Assembly: GCA_026874595.1 (NCBI GenBank)
Contig: CM049312.1
Coordinates: 55,617,429 to 55,681,428, forward strand
From: Sipunculus nudus
Taxonomy: Eukaryota > Annelida > Sipuncula > Golfingiida > Sipunculidae
Direction of reading: 5' to 3'
Length of the DNA stretch: 64,000 nucleotides
The translations under genes were made by a program, and so were the position numbers. The notes under the pieces are model-generated. The model worked only from the letters and a program-made list of their open reading frames with translations. It ran no database searches and had not been told where the DNA came from. Positions 1-13,484 of this stretch are shown piece after piece. The stretch's first letter is position 1; each line of letters starts with the position of its first letter.

Positions 1-1621
1 ATATTTGGATCAACCCAGATTGAAGATTTTGAAAGCATGCGGACTTCAGTGGTTTTGGATTGTAATATGGAGTCAGGAATCTGATGACAGTATTTAGCAG
101 CAATCAACGACAGCGAATAAAAAATTGGGGATTTTCCAAGGTCAATGGATCTACGAAGTCAACAGCTCAGCCAAATCATGTACCTAAATAGGACAAACTC
201 CCATGATGCCTTGCAGCATCATAAGGGGACCAGGCTGTATAATATGCCTGGTATTACACATGAATTGATGCTCTGATTGTGGATGATAATCACTTCATAG
301 ACATAGCTGATCAGTGAGTTTTGTCCTAGGTGTCCTTGACCTTGGTTGATTTCTTCCTTCAGTACTGGAGTCTCATATTCATGACCAAAAAGACTTCAAA
401 ATATGACAAAATAATAAAATTGTGTTTATTGCATTGTTTTTAATAAATAATTATTTATATCAGGAGGATTAACTTAATGACATAACACAGTTGAAGTGTT
501 TAACCTAATTAAATTATTTGAATCAGACTCTACTACTAACAAAATGTTCCATTAGAAATGGTAAAAATTACCTGTATATGAATAGTGAAATATGTTTTTA
601 ATGAAATAATGAAAACTTCAGAATAACTTGTAATCTCATTTACTTTGGGACACTCTTGTTAAAAAAAATAACTATTCGTTGTATTTATACTTAGATTTTG
701 AGGTAAGTGCATTTGACAAAACATGTCATATTTAAATGCTTTACCAGCTAGGCAACCCAACAAAGTAGAGAATCAATCACATAGGTTTCTTGTGATATTG
801 TTATCTGCTTAATGACAGTAATGGGCATTAAATCTTGCCAAGTGAGCTGACTTTGACAGTTATGATAGCTGCATCTATATAATGTGTTCATCAATATGAT
901 TTTAAAAGATACCTAGAAATATTTATTTAAACACTGATAAAAGATATATTAACCCATACACAGTCTGTCTTTTTTATTGGACCATAGAGCATGATTACCC
1001 CATGTTTCAAGTGATTCACTTTAGGCCATACCAAAAAAAAATTGATTTGTTCTTTTGTTGCGCAACTGTTTTTCATGGATCTGATTTAAAAATTTTTTGT
1101 TTGCATATGAAGGCCAGGTCCTCAGTAATGTTATTATTTGTACCGGTAATATGACACAAATTCCTTAAAAAGAAAGGTATGAAAGGTATGAAAAATTGAC
1201 TAAATATTGTGTCGATCATATACACCATTTCAGTATTTGAATCAAATGTTTGCTTGGCAAGCTGGCAAAGTTCTACTTACTATGTTTTGAGCAGAAAAGA
1301 AAATAGCCAACTTGCACCATATTTTTTGTTCCAAGAGTCTATAGAACAATACATTTTGTTTATGTGGCCGTACTTAATTTTTAAGAAAATTTTACAAAAT
1401 ATTTTCCTGGTAGTAGTATGTTCCTCTTTAGGTCAGGTATCATAACCTTTTTGGCTGTAAATGTAAGAACCCGAACAAAAGAAAAAATAAGTATCATAGA
1501 TATATCAGAGGAAAACTGGACTGATGACACATATGCATATACCAGGTTGGGTTATGTTAAATAAGAGCCCAATAGGAGAATAAGATATAGTCAGGGAAAC
1601 ACAGTTAATAATATTTAATAA

Positions 1622-2225
1622 TGTTGTGTTTATCTTTGTCAATAGTTGTGTTGATTGGTTGGTTTAAGAATCAAGTGTGGAACTTACTAGACTTTGGATT
1701 GTTTTGATTAGCTGATGGAAGATTCTGGATGTTTCTGGGAGGTTTAGCTGGTAATTTCCATGTAGAGAAGTTTGTAGAATATTTGTTAAGTAGAATTTTC
1801 AGTAAAGTTCTCTGTGGCAGGTATATATAGAAGCCAGCTCCAAGGCCGGGGGGAGAGAGTGGATCGAGAGGTCTTTAATTTTTAGCCAGAAGTGTTGTGT
1901 AGATTTGGCCCAGATGGAGTGTGTTGACAAATACTGCGTTTAGGATGAGTTTTGTTCCTAGGAGTTTTATATTTAGCTGGGGAGGGTGTTGGAAGTTTTG
2001 TGGACTTTGTATTTGCGAAGTTAGAGCCAGTTAGCGACAGGCAAAAGCCAAAGAACAGTTGAATAATTGTATTATAAGATTGGAGCCAGTCTACGGCATT
2101 GAAGGCCAATTGTTGGACGTTACATGAATAAATCTGTGTTTGATACCCCCAGACAAATGTGATTATTTGGACTTTTGAGTGAAAGTCCTGAGGAAAAATA
2201 TGTCTACTGCGTGTGAGTTGTGACA
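1622..2225 (+). mobile_element. Candidate solo LTR (about 600 bp)
   Basis: The segment starts TGTTGTG and ends TGTGACA (TG...CA). It contains a TATA-like tatatata near 1823 about 300 bp before an AATAAA near 2126, as in an LTR promoter and poly(A) signal. Flanking pentamers (aataa and aagta) match at four of five bases. No gag or pol remnant adjoins it. The call rests on layout alone. Confidence 0.35.
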
Positions 2226-2299
2226 AAGTAACCCAGCTGATCTGTAAAATGTAAGATTCTCACTTAGTGCACCATTCTTTATCAATGAGATGTGTTTTC

Positions 2300-2385
2300 T
2301 GTAAGCAAAAGGAGGATATGTTTTCTTTTGTGTTCATGGTGACAAAAGGAGGATATGCTTTCATCTTTGTATTGTCACATTGCAG
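2300..2385 (+). repeat. Short direct repeat (caaaaggaggatatg)
   Basis: Two near-identical units of about 42 bp, each with caaaaggaggatatg followed by a T-rich half, lie head to tail just after the candidate LTR. Confidence 0.6.
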
Positions 2386-4654
2386 ACTTACTCTAAATTG
2401 AACAAATTGCTGATATACATAAATCATTGATGTAATAGTCTAGATGGTTTCCTAAATAATCAAACTGAAGATTTAACACTTTGCTCCTTGCCTCAAGAAC
2501 CATGTATACTCAAAATTTCAAAATCCAATTTTGACTTAGGGGATGTTTTGTGCTCAGTCAAACAAATAGTAATAAACCACATGTAAAAAATTTACCTCCA
2601 CCTGTTAATTATAATTAAACTAAATATATTGACCTTTTTGAAAATGTATTAAACTGTCTTCCTTGATATTACCTCGTGATAGTATCAATTGGCTGCATCA
2701 GATGACTGAACCAACAGCTGTTCATTCTAACAAAATAAGATAAACAGACAATATAATTTTTTCCTGGATCATGATTAACTCCAAATAAAAATTCTTTTAG
2801 TAGTACCAATGTCCTCCACTTAGTGTCTGCATCTGTGGCAGATCATTATGACAAGACAGATAAACATCCTCATTTGGATCCAGATCAATTCCTGACTTTA
2901 ATCTCCTCTTCTCCAGTGCCAACATCACCACCACATTTCTTTTGGATCCATAAGTAACCTCAACATACCTTTATAATAATCAAACCAAAAAAATCAAACC
3001 AACATTCAAACAGGCAAGTGTGAATACACAACCTCCAGCAAATAGGAATCTGATCAATCGAGACAAGACTGGACAGGATATGTCAGTAAGCGACCAGTGG
3101 GTGTGACCTTTTAGCGATTTAAATAGGTACAGATGAGAGAACCTGTAACGCTGTCTGCCACCCGATTAACTAAATCTTAGGCGCCGCTCCTGATCCAGCG
3201 GGAGTGATATATTCTCGCAGTAGTCTTCTGCCTGAGAGCTTCATGGTTATAGACAACTTAAGAGACAGTCTAGTTAATATTGCTTGGTCTTGTCTTATGT
3301 TCCTTTTACAGATTGGCTCATTTTGACTTCTCAGTGCTCCAAACCAATCGCTGATAATGAATCTTGATGTATGGGGTAATTCTCTGCAGCATAATGTATT
3401 AACATATATTTGCAGGTATTTAGTTATAAGATTTTTGTTAAAATTAAATATACTAAATTTATTTTCCTATGAATAAATTTTGTTATCATATATTGTATTT
3501 TGCTATATATAATATTTGCCAAGGTGTTTATATTTCTGTATGGTGAAATACTCCACCAGTGTCCCTTTCAGTTTTCAATTATCAGTTATTTTGAATTGAT
3601 TGCATTCACTCCTGATCATGCCATTAAACTGGTCATAACATAAACAGTTTGCAGCTATCCCTATTTTGAAGTATTTGAATGAAAGGAAAAAAATATGCAA
3701 TGCAATTCTCATATTTTAAAGGTCATTTTATTCAGTCTATAAAATGTATTATAATCAGCAAAGTCGATATATCTGTCACTTCAGTTTAAAGTTCTTGGCA
3801 GTTTTCATTGCAGATACATGACTTTAAAAAGGAAATCTGAAAAGCATGCATTTTGCCGAGGGAAAATTTGTCCTTCAGTTTGCTGTGGTTACCATAGTTA
3901 CTTAAAATGTGTCAGTTAACATTGATAAATTAAAGTTAATAAGACTGAATGGAATGTTATCTGAACAGGGTATGCAACTGGTTAGCGGTAATTAACAGGA
4001 TGTTGTCGGGGTGGATGTCAGCAAATTATACAATGTATCTAGAAGGGTAAGTAACTTTATTGGTATTGAGTATCAGCATTAGTATTTCCAGGGAAAAAAT
4101 GACTTCTCATTTCATGGACACTGGTAGTGTTCAAACAACCAATTCTAACCACTTTTCAGTGTTGACTAATTAATATCTCATCATAATCATGCTGCAGATC
4201 ATTTATAACAGTTAACCTGCAATATACTGGTCAACAATAACAACTTTGTAATCACTCTTAAAAGTTACTTTTATGATTTTGAAGGTCACTTCTGTATATG
4301 TATAGAAAACAGGTGGAAAATTTTGAAATGGTTACTCAGGTTGGCTTTTTGTTTGTGAGGGTCTCAAATTTGTGATATTTGTTAAAGGAAAATCATCGTA
4401 AAAAAGAAACCTTCGTGATTAAGACACCCCATCTATACATAGGTTAACAGTGTTTATACTCTCATGGCCTCCTTGTTGTCCAGTGTACATGTAATATATG
4501 CCTGTTAGTGTCTCAAGTCAAAAAGGTTGATATTATAAATAATATGGGATCTTTTATATTAGTTGATTCAAATGGAAAAAAATTTCTCTCGTTTGGTGTA
4601 ATTTATAAATAATGAATATTTTTCGTGCACATTAAATAATCAAGTCAGATCCTT

Positions 4655-5300
4655 TTTGTTTGGAAGAGCCGTATCCTTTTAAGTTTTTGGGAAGAGCCAT
4701 ATTCTTTTTGAGTACTAGGAAGAGCTATGTTATTTGGAAGGTTTTAGAAGAGACAAATTCTTTAATTGTTCGTAAAGCATCATATTCTCAAGGGTTTATC
4801 AAGAACCATATCTGTTGTAAAAGGATCTTTCAGAATGGTGATAATTATGCATTATGTCTGTAGTTGAATATATACTTGTTTTAGTGTAGATTATCGGAGA
4901 TAGAAAACAGTGGAAAGATAGAAGAAGAGACAGAAAGCAGAGAGTAAACGTGATTAATTTGATCTCCATGCCAGTACAGTTAGACGCTGTATATTTACAG
5001 TTTAATTTTCTTAATACTTGGACTTAATATATCAGTGAAATTTATGGTGGAAAAATAAATAATTAAATAACAAAGAAAGGTCTGCTCACACATCAAAATC
5101 TACAACTGCAAGAAGAAAAACAGACAGCATTATCTGCCTAGGTGTTTGGCAGAACCATATTTTTAAGTGTTTAGAAGAGCCATATCACTTTATGTTTTGT
5201 AGGGCTTTATCTTTTTTTATAGTAAAATTAGCATTTAAAGAACCAAATTCTTGCATGTGTTTAAGGAGAACCATAACTGTTTGGTGTTAGGAAAGCTGAT
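4655..5300 (+). repeat. Degenerate ~35-bp minisatellite, interrupted
   Basis: Variants of ggaagagccatat followed by a T-rich half recur at 4664, 4690, 4720 and 4750 and again at about 5150, 5175, 5240 and 5270. About 280 bp of unrelated AT-rich sequence separates the two blocks. The apparent 67-residue frame over the first block comes from the repeat. Confidence 0.6.
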
Positions 5301-7186
5301 CAGATAAAAAAAAGAGTGCATCATATAATTGGCTAACAGTTTTAAAGCAACAAATTCAAAAATACATAAGCATTAATATTGCAAAGACAACAGCTAATCC
5401 CACACATCAGTTTGCAGTTTCAAGGATAATGGTCAATTTGAAAGGGTTTTAAGATTGTTGTAGTAAACATACAAATTAAAATCAATCCCTCAACACAGAT
5501 GTCTTGAGAGATATTTTAGCTGATTAATTGTACCTATAGTGCTAATAGAGATATGGCTCAAGAGTAGCTGCCTTTGAAGTTCCAATAGGCTGGCTTTTGG
5601 ACAATATTAATGTTTTATCCTTGCTTTTTATCTGATAAGCTGATGATAACAGGTACAGTAATATAGACTGTAGGTGATATCTTCCTTACCAAGGTTATTT
5701 GCCTGGAAGAATGTCTTGCTCAACAGACAGTTGTGAAGCACCGAGGTAGGCCAATCATAACAGAAATATTGATAAACGGACAAAGAAACAACAAAAAATA
5801 CAGAGAAAGAGGGTGATTTTTCTTGCTTACTTACAAATTACAGATGGAAATAAAATTTGTGCAAAATATGGTTAATTTCATGTAAGCAATATTTATACAA
5901 TGTTCAGTTCATATCTAATGATACATGTTCAAATGGCAATGGAAAATCATGTGAAATTTAGCTAAATAACAAGAAAGACAACTATGCCCCATTTATGGTT
6001 TAGTCCATTTTCTGGCAAACATTTTACACATATAAGAGGGATTTAGGCAGGAGTGTGAATTTTTCACATTATTGAAGATTTGGCAATCAACTTTAAAAAA
6101 TTGTAAAAATGTCCAATATTGGGGACTCAAACCCTGCCCCGAAGATAGTTCTTAGTTGGTGCACTAGAATGTTAATTAAACCTGTGTTATCTTGCGAATA
6201 TTTTAATCCCAATAATTGGACATCATGGAATTGTTGCTTTAGACTATAAACACAATGAAGCAACAACCATGGCCTCCATGCTGTAAGTTGCTTTACAGAC
6301 CCCTTTCAGGGAAACGGCATGTACACATGGAATGATGACATTGTCCTCTGTGACATCATGCATGATGACTCACACTCCAAAGATGGCCATATCGTCACAT
6401 GCTACATTCTGGTGTAAAAAATGTGCTTCAAAAACCCATCAAACCCTCATTTTAGGGTTATTTATGCTTTATTAACACAAACATTTAATTTCATGGAGAT
6501 TTTCACAATACCAACCAGTATGATAGATTTCAGTAACTTAAGTGATACCATTCTTCAGATATTTTGCAGACACACACACACAGTATTGAGTGAAATCATT
6601 AACCCTTGCTTCAATAATGCAGGGTTAATAAATAAATCAGCAGAGAGGAACACTGGTATAGGGATTCTGTGTAACAGTGATTTTAGGAGGTGTAGCCTAA
6701 CTGTTCATCCTTGATAGATGATGAACATTCCTCCATGTTGACGTTGCTGCGTTGAGCCGTTGTTGCTCTTTTAGGTAATGAGGTGAAAGATTTAAGGTAT
6801 TTCAAAAATGAATGGATCAGACAAAAAGTGGTCATTAGGAGCATTTTTACGAGATGCTGCGTTATGTAGCATATTGAGCTCTCGTTACTGGGTGCCACCA
6901 GGGGGGATGGTGATGATATCCATGATTTATGATGACAGCAGATTAATATTCAAGGTGATACTACCAGTGATTAACCCATATATCATTAACAGGGTGAATA
7001 AAAGTTTTCTCCTTCCTGATTTATCTAAACCATTTTTTTCCCATTTTAGAATGTCAAGCATGTGATGTAAGTCTTGGGGAACTCTTTGGAGGGCAACTCA
7101 ATGTAACCATAAGAAAGTGTTGCAGGTTTACATGTTTAAACCATGTGTAACATAAATCCTGCTTTTAAATACCAACTGAATTTTTA

Positions 7187-9814
7187 TTAGCTCAGCTGAC
7201 TATAAGTCATCTGAGCTATAGTCGTGGTCCATTGTCCGTCGTCCGTCCGTCTGTCCGTCCGTCCGTCCGTCCGTCCGTAGATGTGGCACGTTTTGAAACC
7301 GTAAGACCTAGGAATCCGAAATTCGGCATAATGTTAGATGTCCCCAAGATCTCCTACCAAGCCGAAAACTGGGTGTTTGCAACTTCGTTCCATTGAGAAA
7401 TTAAGGAAAAACCTCAATTTTTTATTAAAAACCTATTTTCACCTTCAGGACTGCCTAATATCAAAACCACTCATCTGTTTTACCTCATATTTACTATAAA
7501 TATTCCTCTATATAGTTCCTATGTACATGCCAGAAATTATGTCTGTATTATTTAATTTAAAAAAGTTATGGGCCCAAAAATAATGCATTTTGTAAAAAAT
7601 CAGAAAAGATATTTGATCACTTAACACAAAAAATGTTAAAGCTATGGACCTTTTTTCCAGTAATATGACTTTAATTTATCTAAATTAAATTGTATACCAA
7701 AAATTAGATGAAAATCTTTTAAATTTTTTAAAATATTAATAAAAATAAAAAATTGGTACCTTAAATTTTACCCAACTTTGACCATGGCACGTTTTTTTCC
7801 TGTAAGTACTGTGGATTTAATTTTCACAGCATGTTTTTGTTAGCATTTCAACTGTTAACACCAAAAATTTGAAACCAGTTGATCAAAAACTGTAGATTTT
7901 AATCAAGTTTTCAAGCACCATGTAACATATTGTTTACATCAAGCTAGTGTTATGCAGTTTGCAAGAGCTCAGCTTCCCAACTTCAGCCCTAAGTTCCTTA
8001 AATTCGGCATACAGTTAGATGTCTCCAAAATGCCCTACCATGCCAAGAATTTGGTCACTAGGACATTCGAGATATTAATGAAAAACTTCATTTTTCCGTT
8101 AAAAACCCATTGTTACACTTCAAGACTGCCTAATATCAAAACCACTGATCTGACTTTAATCATAAATAATATACATATTTTTCATTCTCTATGCACATGC
8201 CAGAATGATGTCAGTATTGCGTAATTGTTTTAAGTTATGGGCCCAAACATAATGCACTTTGTAAAAAATCAAGAAATATATTTACTCCCTTACCAAGAGC
8301 ATTGCTGAAGCTAGAGATTTTTTTGTCAGGGATGTAACAATATTTAATCAAGATTCAATTGAATACCCAAAATTAGTTCTGAATTTTTCAAATTTTATAA
8401 GTTATTAGTATAAATATAAAATAAGTACCTTAAATTTTGCCCAACTGTGACCATGGCACGTTTGTTTTCCGTGAGCACTGTTGATATAATTTTCATATCA
8501 TGCACACATAAGGATTTCAGCTTTTTAGTTTAGTAAGCTGAAAGAAATTGGCCAAAAATTGTAGCTTTTATTAATGTTTTTTATGAGACCCTGTCAGACT
8601 TTGGCTCTCTCCAGCCCCTCTTGAGTCACCTGTATGTTGACCTTGTTGACCTTTCATCAAATTATGCACGCTTTAGGCGAGGCATACATGGAATCCAGGC
8701 AGCTTATGGCAAGCCACAGTTGATCCAGGTGTCCAACCCAACTCATCTAGTAGTTTTAACTAACAACATAACAATAAACAATAAATTAATAAATTTTTAT
8801 TGGTTTTTAATAACAAATTAAAGAAAAATAGAAAAGGAATTTGTTAGTTTATAATAACAGGAAATTAACTTGCAGTTACTGATGATATAAGAATCTTGTA
8901 TCAATGGGTAGAATGTCACATATTCCAAATAACACCATGCAGTTACCTATGGCATTTTTCAGTTCAATTTTAATGATAAAAAAGTAAATCATATTATTCA
9001 TTACTAATCATTAGGGATCATATGAAGGAAATTAATGATAGACAAAGATGCAGTTGATAAAATTAATCTAGATTCCTACTGTGTCTAGTGTGTACATTGA
9101 TGTGAAATTAGTCCAAAATGAATTTTTTACAGTTATTTTTTAATATAAATAAAAGCCATAAAACCAGGTACTTATGATCATTATTTAAATGTGTGAATTT
9201 TGTATATTCTGGATTCTCAACATCATTGTTTGGTGAAAACTGAATAAATTCCAGACATGGTACAAATAATTTGTAATTGTATTTAAATACGAATATGATT
9301 ATGTACTCCATTATAAAATTTCTTGCATAAAGAATGGGAATTCAGGTAAAAATGAAAGTATATGAATAGTCGTGCAAATACTTTCAAAATGTATTCATGA
9401 ATGCATTCATGAATATATTCTTTAATATTATTTTAATAAACATATCAGTTATATTTCATTTTAAAAAATCATATGATTCTCTTATTATTTTTAATAAAAA
9501 TTATATTTTGGACAATATTTGTATTTTTTTAATAAATAGTTAAACTCTTATATTATATGTTCTGCTTATAAGTTATATGGCCAAGTCAAAATCTGTGTGA
9601 CAATAGTACTCCATTTGTTAATAAAATAAATGAAATCAATCCTCTTCCCTGTCTCCAAAGGTACTATCAAAATCATACATAAGCTAAACAACAACAACTC
9701 ATAATACAGCTTATATTTATTACCACACAAAACCAGCATGTGCCTCATTTCTAAATAATATTTTTTTATCATCATATAAAACAGCTGAGCCTCGTGACCC
9801 ATAGGTCCCTTGTT
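7187..9814 (+). mobile_element. Helitron/Helentron-like element, family C, copy 1
   Basis: Begins TTAGCTCAG with a strong hairpin (outer arms AGCTCAG/CTGAGCT, inner arms TGACT/AGTCA, 7189-7217) followed by a (CCGT)n array. It ends CAGCTGAGC...GACCcataGGTCCCTTGTT, where CAGCTGAGC is the inverse of the 5' end and GACC/GGTC forms a terminal hairpin. Inside are two diverged ~700-bp units, each containing gactgcctaatatcaaaacc and accatggcacgtttt. Other copies are at 20337, 24652 and 59342. No transposase or helicase is encoded. Confidence 0.82.
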
Positions 9815-10756
9815 TGACTTGGTTAAGCTGTCACTTAACTAAACTTATTTCAAATAACCCCACATGCAGTATCTGTCTCCAACTAGTGAACAGTCTTGAG
9901 TGATTGCAGGGGGAAAAATTGAGAAAAAGTTGCAATGTCAGTGGTTTGTGAAGGAAAAAAAAGTTACAGGAAATAAAAGTCACAATTTGGAGGAGAAATT
10001 TATGGGTGCATTGGCCAAAAAAACTGTTTTCACCGTGGTTGACAATTGCCTACATTTGTCTGTGGTTGACTGATGCCAGTTTCCCAAATTCCAAAAGAAA
10101 TGCCAAAGTCCGTGGTTGTCTGTGATTTCTTGAATACCTTTCCTAACTGCTTCAAAGCAATCATTTATCACAAGAGTATTTGAATTGGTGAAGCAGATAA
10201 GGAAAGGCCACTGTTATTGGTATCCTTAATGTTTTTACATAATTTACAAGGATTCAGCTTATTCCTGTATTTAAAATATATGTAAATGTGAGGCTTTAGA
10301 AGCTTTCAATTTGCATATAAGTTATAAATATACATGTGGTATGCTTTATAATGCAAGGATGATTCAAGCCTTTTAATCATGAAAATATATATAAATAAAC
10401 AAAATTTGAAACAGCAAAAAAAAATGGTAGTTTGAGGTCTTCAGAAAAAAATCTTTTATCATCTCATGTGTAGATAAACACAAGTCATGTAGACCAGGGA
10501 AATCATTTATCTGCTGTCTCCTTGGGATGTTTCACATGCAGCCTGGCCACAGACAGACAAACTGCTTTTACACAGACTGCTGATAACTGGTCCAATCAGT
10601 CGTCTTCAGTGATTCAATGACTACAGTGCACAGAGAGTAGATGATGGATAGCGCTGGTCTCAGGAGTAGGTCATGTTACAACAGACTCAGATGTGCTGCT
10701 GTTCTGTTTCGCTATCCAGTGTTACTGTTTTTCAGTGAAAAATGGTTAAAATATTT

Positions 10757-11571
10757 TTTAGCAAACCTGTGAGCTTATGCGATGGTGCGTCGTCTGTGGT
10801 TGGTGGTGTGTTGCCTGTCAGTTAACCATAGCTTTCTCAAAAAAGGCAGAAGCTAGCATCACCAAATTTTTTGCAAATAATCAGTTATTTGAAAACTCTA
10901 TCGGATTTTTTTCTTTTCTAACTGCATTTTCTTAGGTTTTATAGGGAAAAAGCTAAAAAAGCTTTAAAAATCTTTCTTTCCGAAACTGTCCAGCCAAATT
11001 GTCCAATATTTAACAGAAATGATCCCTGGAACAATCTTTCTCAAGTTTGTTTGAATGGTTCCAGTTCGTAGATTTTTGGCCGAGTTACAGGAGGTTGAAC
11101 TTAGTCATCTGTCCAAAAAGCACACTAAAATCAAAATCTCAGAAACGGCTAGAGCTATAATCACCAAATTTTACACCAATGTTTTTCACATGTCATATCT
11201 GAAATTGAGGTATTGGTGGCACCACCTACATTGATGTGTTTTTTACAAGTGAAAATGTAATTTTAAACTCTTCTAGCTTATACACTGAATAATGATGAAA
11301 CTGTTAAGCTGATTGGTTTTAACTTTACAAGAATTATTCTATGGTAGGGTTCTGCCAGTTTTATAAGAATAGATTGGGTAAATACAGCTTTATAAAAGCA
11401 TTGTAGCCAATTGAAAAAGGCTTTCTGTGTTTGAAAACAGATTTGACAACATGCTAAGATTCAGCAGCCAAGTCAAGATGTCACTCAGTACAAACAGGTG
11501 GGGTCCAGACATCACCATAGCAACTGAACTGGCTCTGGCAGATGTCTAGACAATGTGTCTAGACGTCTAGA
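10757..11571 (+). mobile_element. Helitron-like fragment with tatctc...ggtggcaccacc units
   Basis: The opening tttttagcaaacctgtgagc and a GTCGTC/GGTT-rich head resemble heads of the other hairpin elements here. Internal phrases (aaatctcagaaacggctag, ggtggcaccacctac) are diverged versions of units in the block that follows. No convincing 3' end was found. A palindromic run of three GTCTAGAC motifs at 11544-11570 marks the junction with the next block. Confidence 0.5.
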
Positions 11572-12605
11572 CACAGCGTCTGTTTCCACACATAAACCCA
11601 CATATCTCGGGAACTGTTTGACCGATCAGGCTAAAAATTTTGCACAAATGTACCCCTTTGATAGCTTTATAACATACACTAAAATGGTGGCGCCACCTGC
11701 AACCATTTTTGCACATTGCCATCTGTTCATCTGCCTTGGGATAAAATCACTCATATCTCAGCAGTGGTTTGACTTTTCCACCTGAAATTTTGCAGGTTTA
11801 TACATCCTGGACAGCTTTATCGATTTTATGACAGGTGGTGCCACCTACATTCAGGTTTACTCAGCAGACATCCAAGCTCATATCTTGGGAACCGTTTGAC
11901 TGATTGGGCCAAAATTTTGCTTGTGAATAGATCTCACATGGCTCTTCATGATAGGGAAAACTGGTGGCGCCACCTGCAACCACTTATGCACAGTGTCCAT
12001 CTGTTCATCTGCCTTGGGATAAAATCACTCATATCTCAGAAGTGGTTTGACTTATCCGCCTGAAATTTGGCAGGTTTATACATCTGGGACAGCTTTCTCG
12101 ATTTTATGGCAGGTGGCGCCACCTACATTCACGTTTACTCTGCTGACATCCAAGCTCATATCTCGGGAACCATTTGACTGATTGGGCCAAAATTTTGCTT
12201 GTGTATAGCTCTCACATAGCTCTTCATCATAGGCAAAACTGGTGGCGCCACCTGCAACCACTTATGCACAGCATCCATCTGTTCATCTGTCTTGGGATAA
12301 AATCACTCATATCTCAGCAGTGGTTTGACTTTTCCACCTGAAATTTTGCAGGTCTATACATCCTGGACAGCTCTCTTGATTTTATGACGGGTGGCGCCAC
12401 CAACATTCAGGTTTACTATGCAGGAATCCAAGCTCATATCTCGGGAACCGTTATCCGATTAGGCCAAAATTTTGCATGTGTATAGATCTCTGCAGACATC
12501 CATGCTAATATGCAATACACCTCACTCTATTTGCACTCTACTTCACCCTTCCCACTCTGATTTCTGTGGATACACATAGTCGCTTGTCGACTACCCATAT
12601 TCTAG
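11572..12605 (+). mobile_element. 5'-truncated Helitron-like element (family of 30692-32149)
   Basis: Homologous to the complete copy at 30692 from agcgtctgtttccacacat onward. It has tandem ~140-280-bp units containing atatctcgggaaccgtttg and the palindrome GGTGGCGCCACC. The 3' end has a hairpin (TAGTCG 12577-12582, CGACTA 12588-12593) and terminal CTAG at 12602-12605. The 5' hairpin end is absent. Confidence 0.75.
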
Positions 12606-13348
12606 TTTTAAAATGTCCTAGTCTGAAACTTGCAGGTCCGAAAGTCCATTTTGCTGAAATCATAATGACTAAGGTAGATATGCAGGACTTAAGAGGATCA
12701 GTATCAAATCTTAAAAATTAAACCTCCATTCATACTCCCAAACTTTGCACAGGTTCGCATTAGGCCTGTAGGCCTTGTTTTAAATTTGAGAGTAAAATTT
12801 GTGATAAGTGATAATTAAGTGGTAACATGAGAGGGATTTGTTTATGTGTTCTTAAAACTTGAGAAAATGAAATCATGTGTAAAAAAGAACTTAAAGCTGG
12901 CTATTCACCTACCTTCTATTGTAGTCTCCTTACATATTAGTAAACTAGGTAATTCCTGTCGGTTATTCCTGTCAGGAAAAGTTTTATAGCGCCTCCATGA
13001 TGGATGCATGAGCTTGTTTAGCTACAAGCTGTAAGTAAACACAGCAATGTTGAGAAACAGAAAACCCTGGTATCGAGGGGTGGTTGGTTGCATACATGTT
13101 GAAGTTGAACAGTCACTAGATGTAAAAATCCCTTTGCAGAACTCTGGTTTATCTGGCCTGCCATAAGATGTCCTTATTGAATGAGTTTGGATTATTTTGT
13201 TGGGCACACTACATATCATAAATTCATAAACATGTATATATAAACAAGACAGCCTGTGTGTGGTGGAGGTCAGTCTTTTCTGGCCTAATTTTCTTCTCTT
13301 GTTATTTATTCCAGTTTACTTATATGTTATGTATTCTTTTACTTTCAG

Positions 13349-13484
13349 TGTGACATAGAGGCATTTGACCCCAGAGGACGCACTCCACTGCATCTGGCTG
13401 TGACCTTGGGTCACCTTGAGAGCAGCAGAATCCTTTTGCAACATGGAGCTAATGCAAACGCTGAAAACAGACAATACTGGACAG
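13349..13484 (+). CDS. ANKRD13: ANKRD13 coding exon (ankyrin repeat; first one seen)
   Basis: Acceptor actttcag ends at 13348 and donor G|gtatta follows 13484. The exon reads [20 protein letters not shown]... to NRQYWT and corresponds to the second coding exon of vertebrate ANKRD13 genes. It starts in phase 0 with TGT and has no initiator, so an upstream exon is required. It ends one base into a codon. Confidence 0.92.

Larger units (their letters stand above)
1..13348. other. Non-coding stretch upstream of first visible ANKRD13 exon
   Basis: No reading frame here resembles a known protein, and no convincing first ANKRD13 coding exon (vertebrate form HYPLHLLVW...) was found. ATG-led frames are short and lack codon structure. 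The stretch is probably intron 1 or 5' flanking DNA. Recognisable contents are a candidate LTR (1622-2225), degenerate minisatellites (4655-5300) and Helitron-like repeats (7187-9814 and 10757-12605). The remainder is AT-rich and unremarkable. Confidence 0.5.

Noticed and set aside
4660-4863. 67-residue frame
   Set aside because: Produced by a degenerate ~35-bp minisatellite.
5711-5746. Short ATG frame (MSCSTDSCEAPR) followed by a GT donor, considered as the missing ANKRD13 first exon
   Set aside because: Lacks the conserved HYPLH...VW core and is far shorter than the family's first exon.
9108-9311. Minus-strand frames (MEYIIIFVFKYN...) repeated at 22209 and 61270
   Set aside because: Same reason: shared repeat DNA with AT-rich composition and no recognisable domain.
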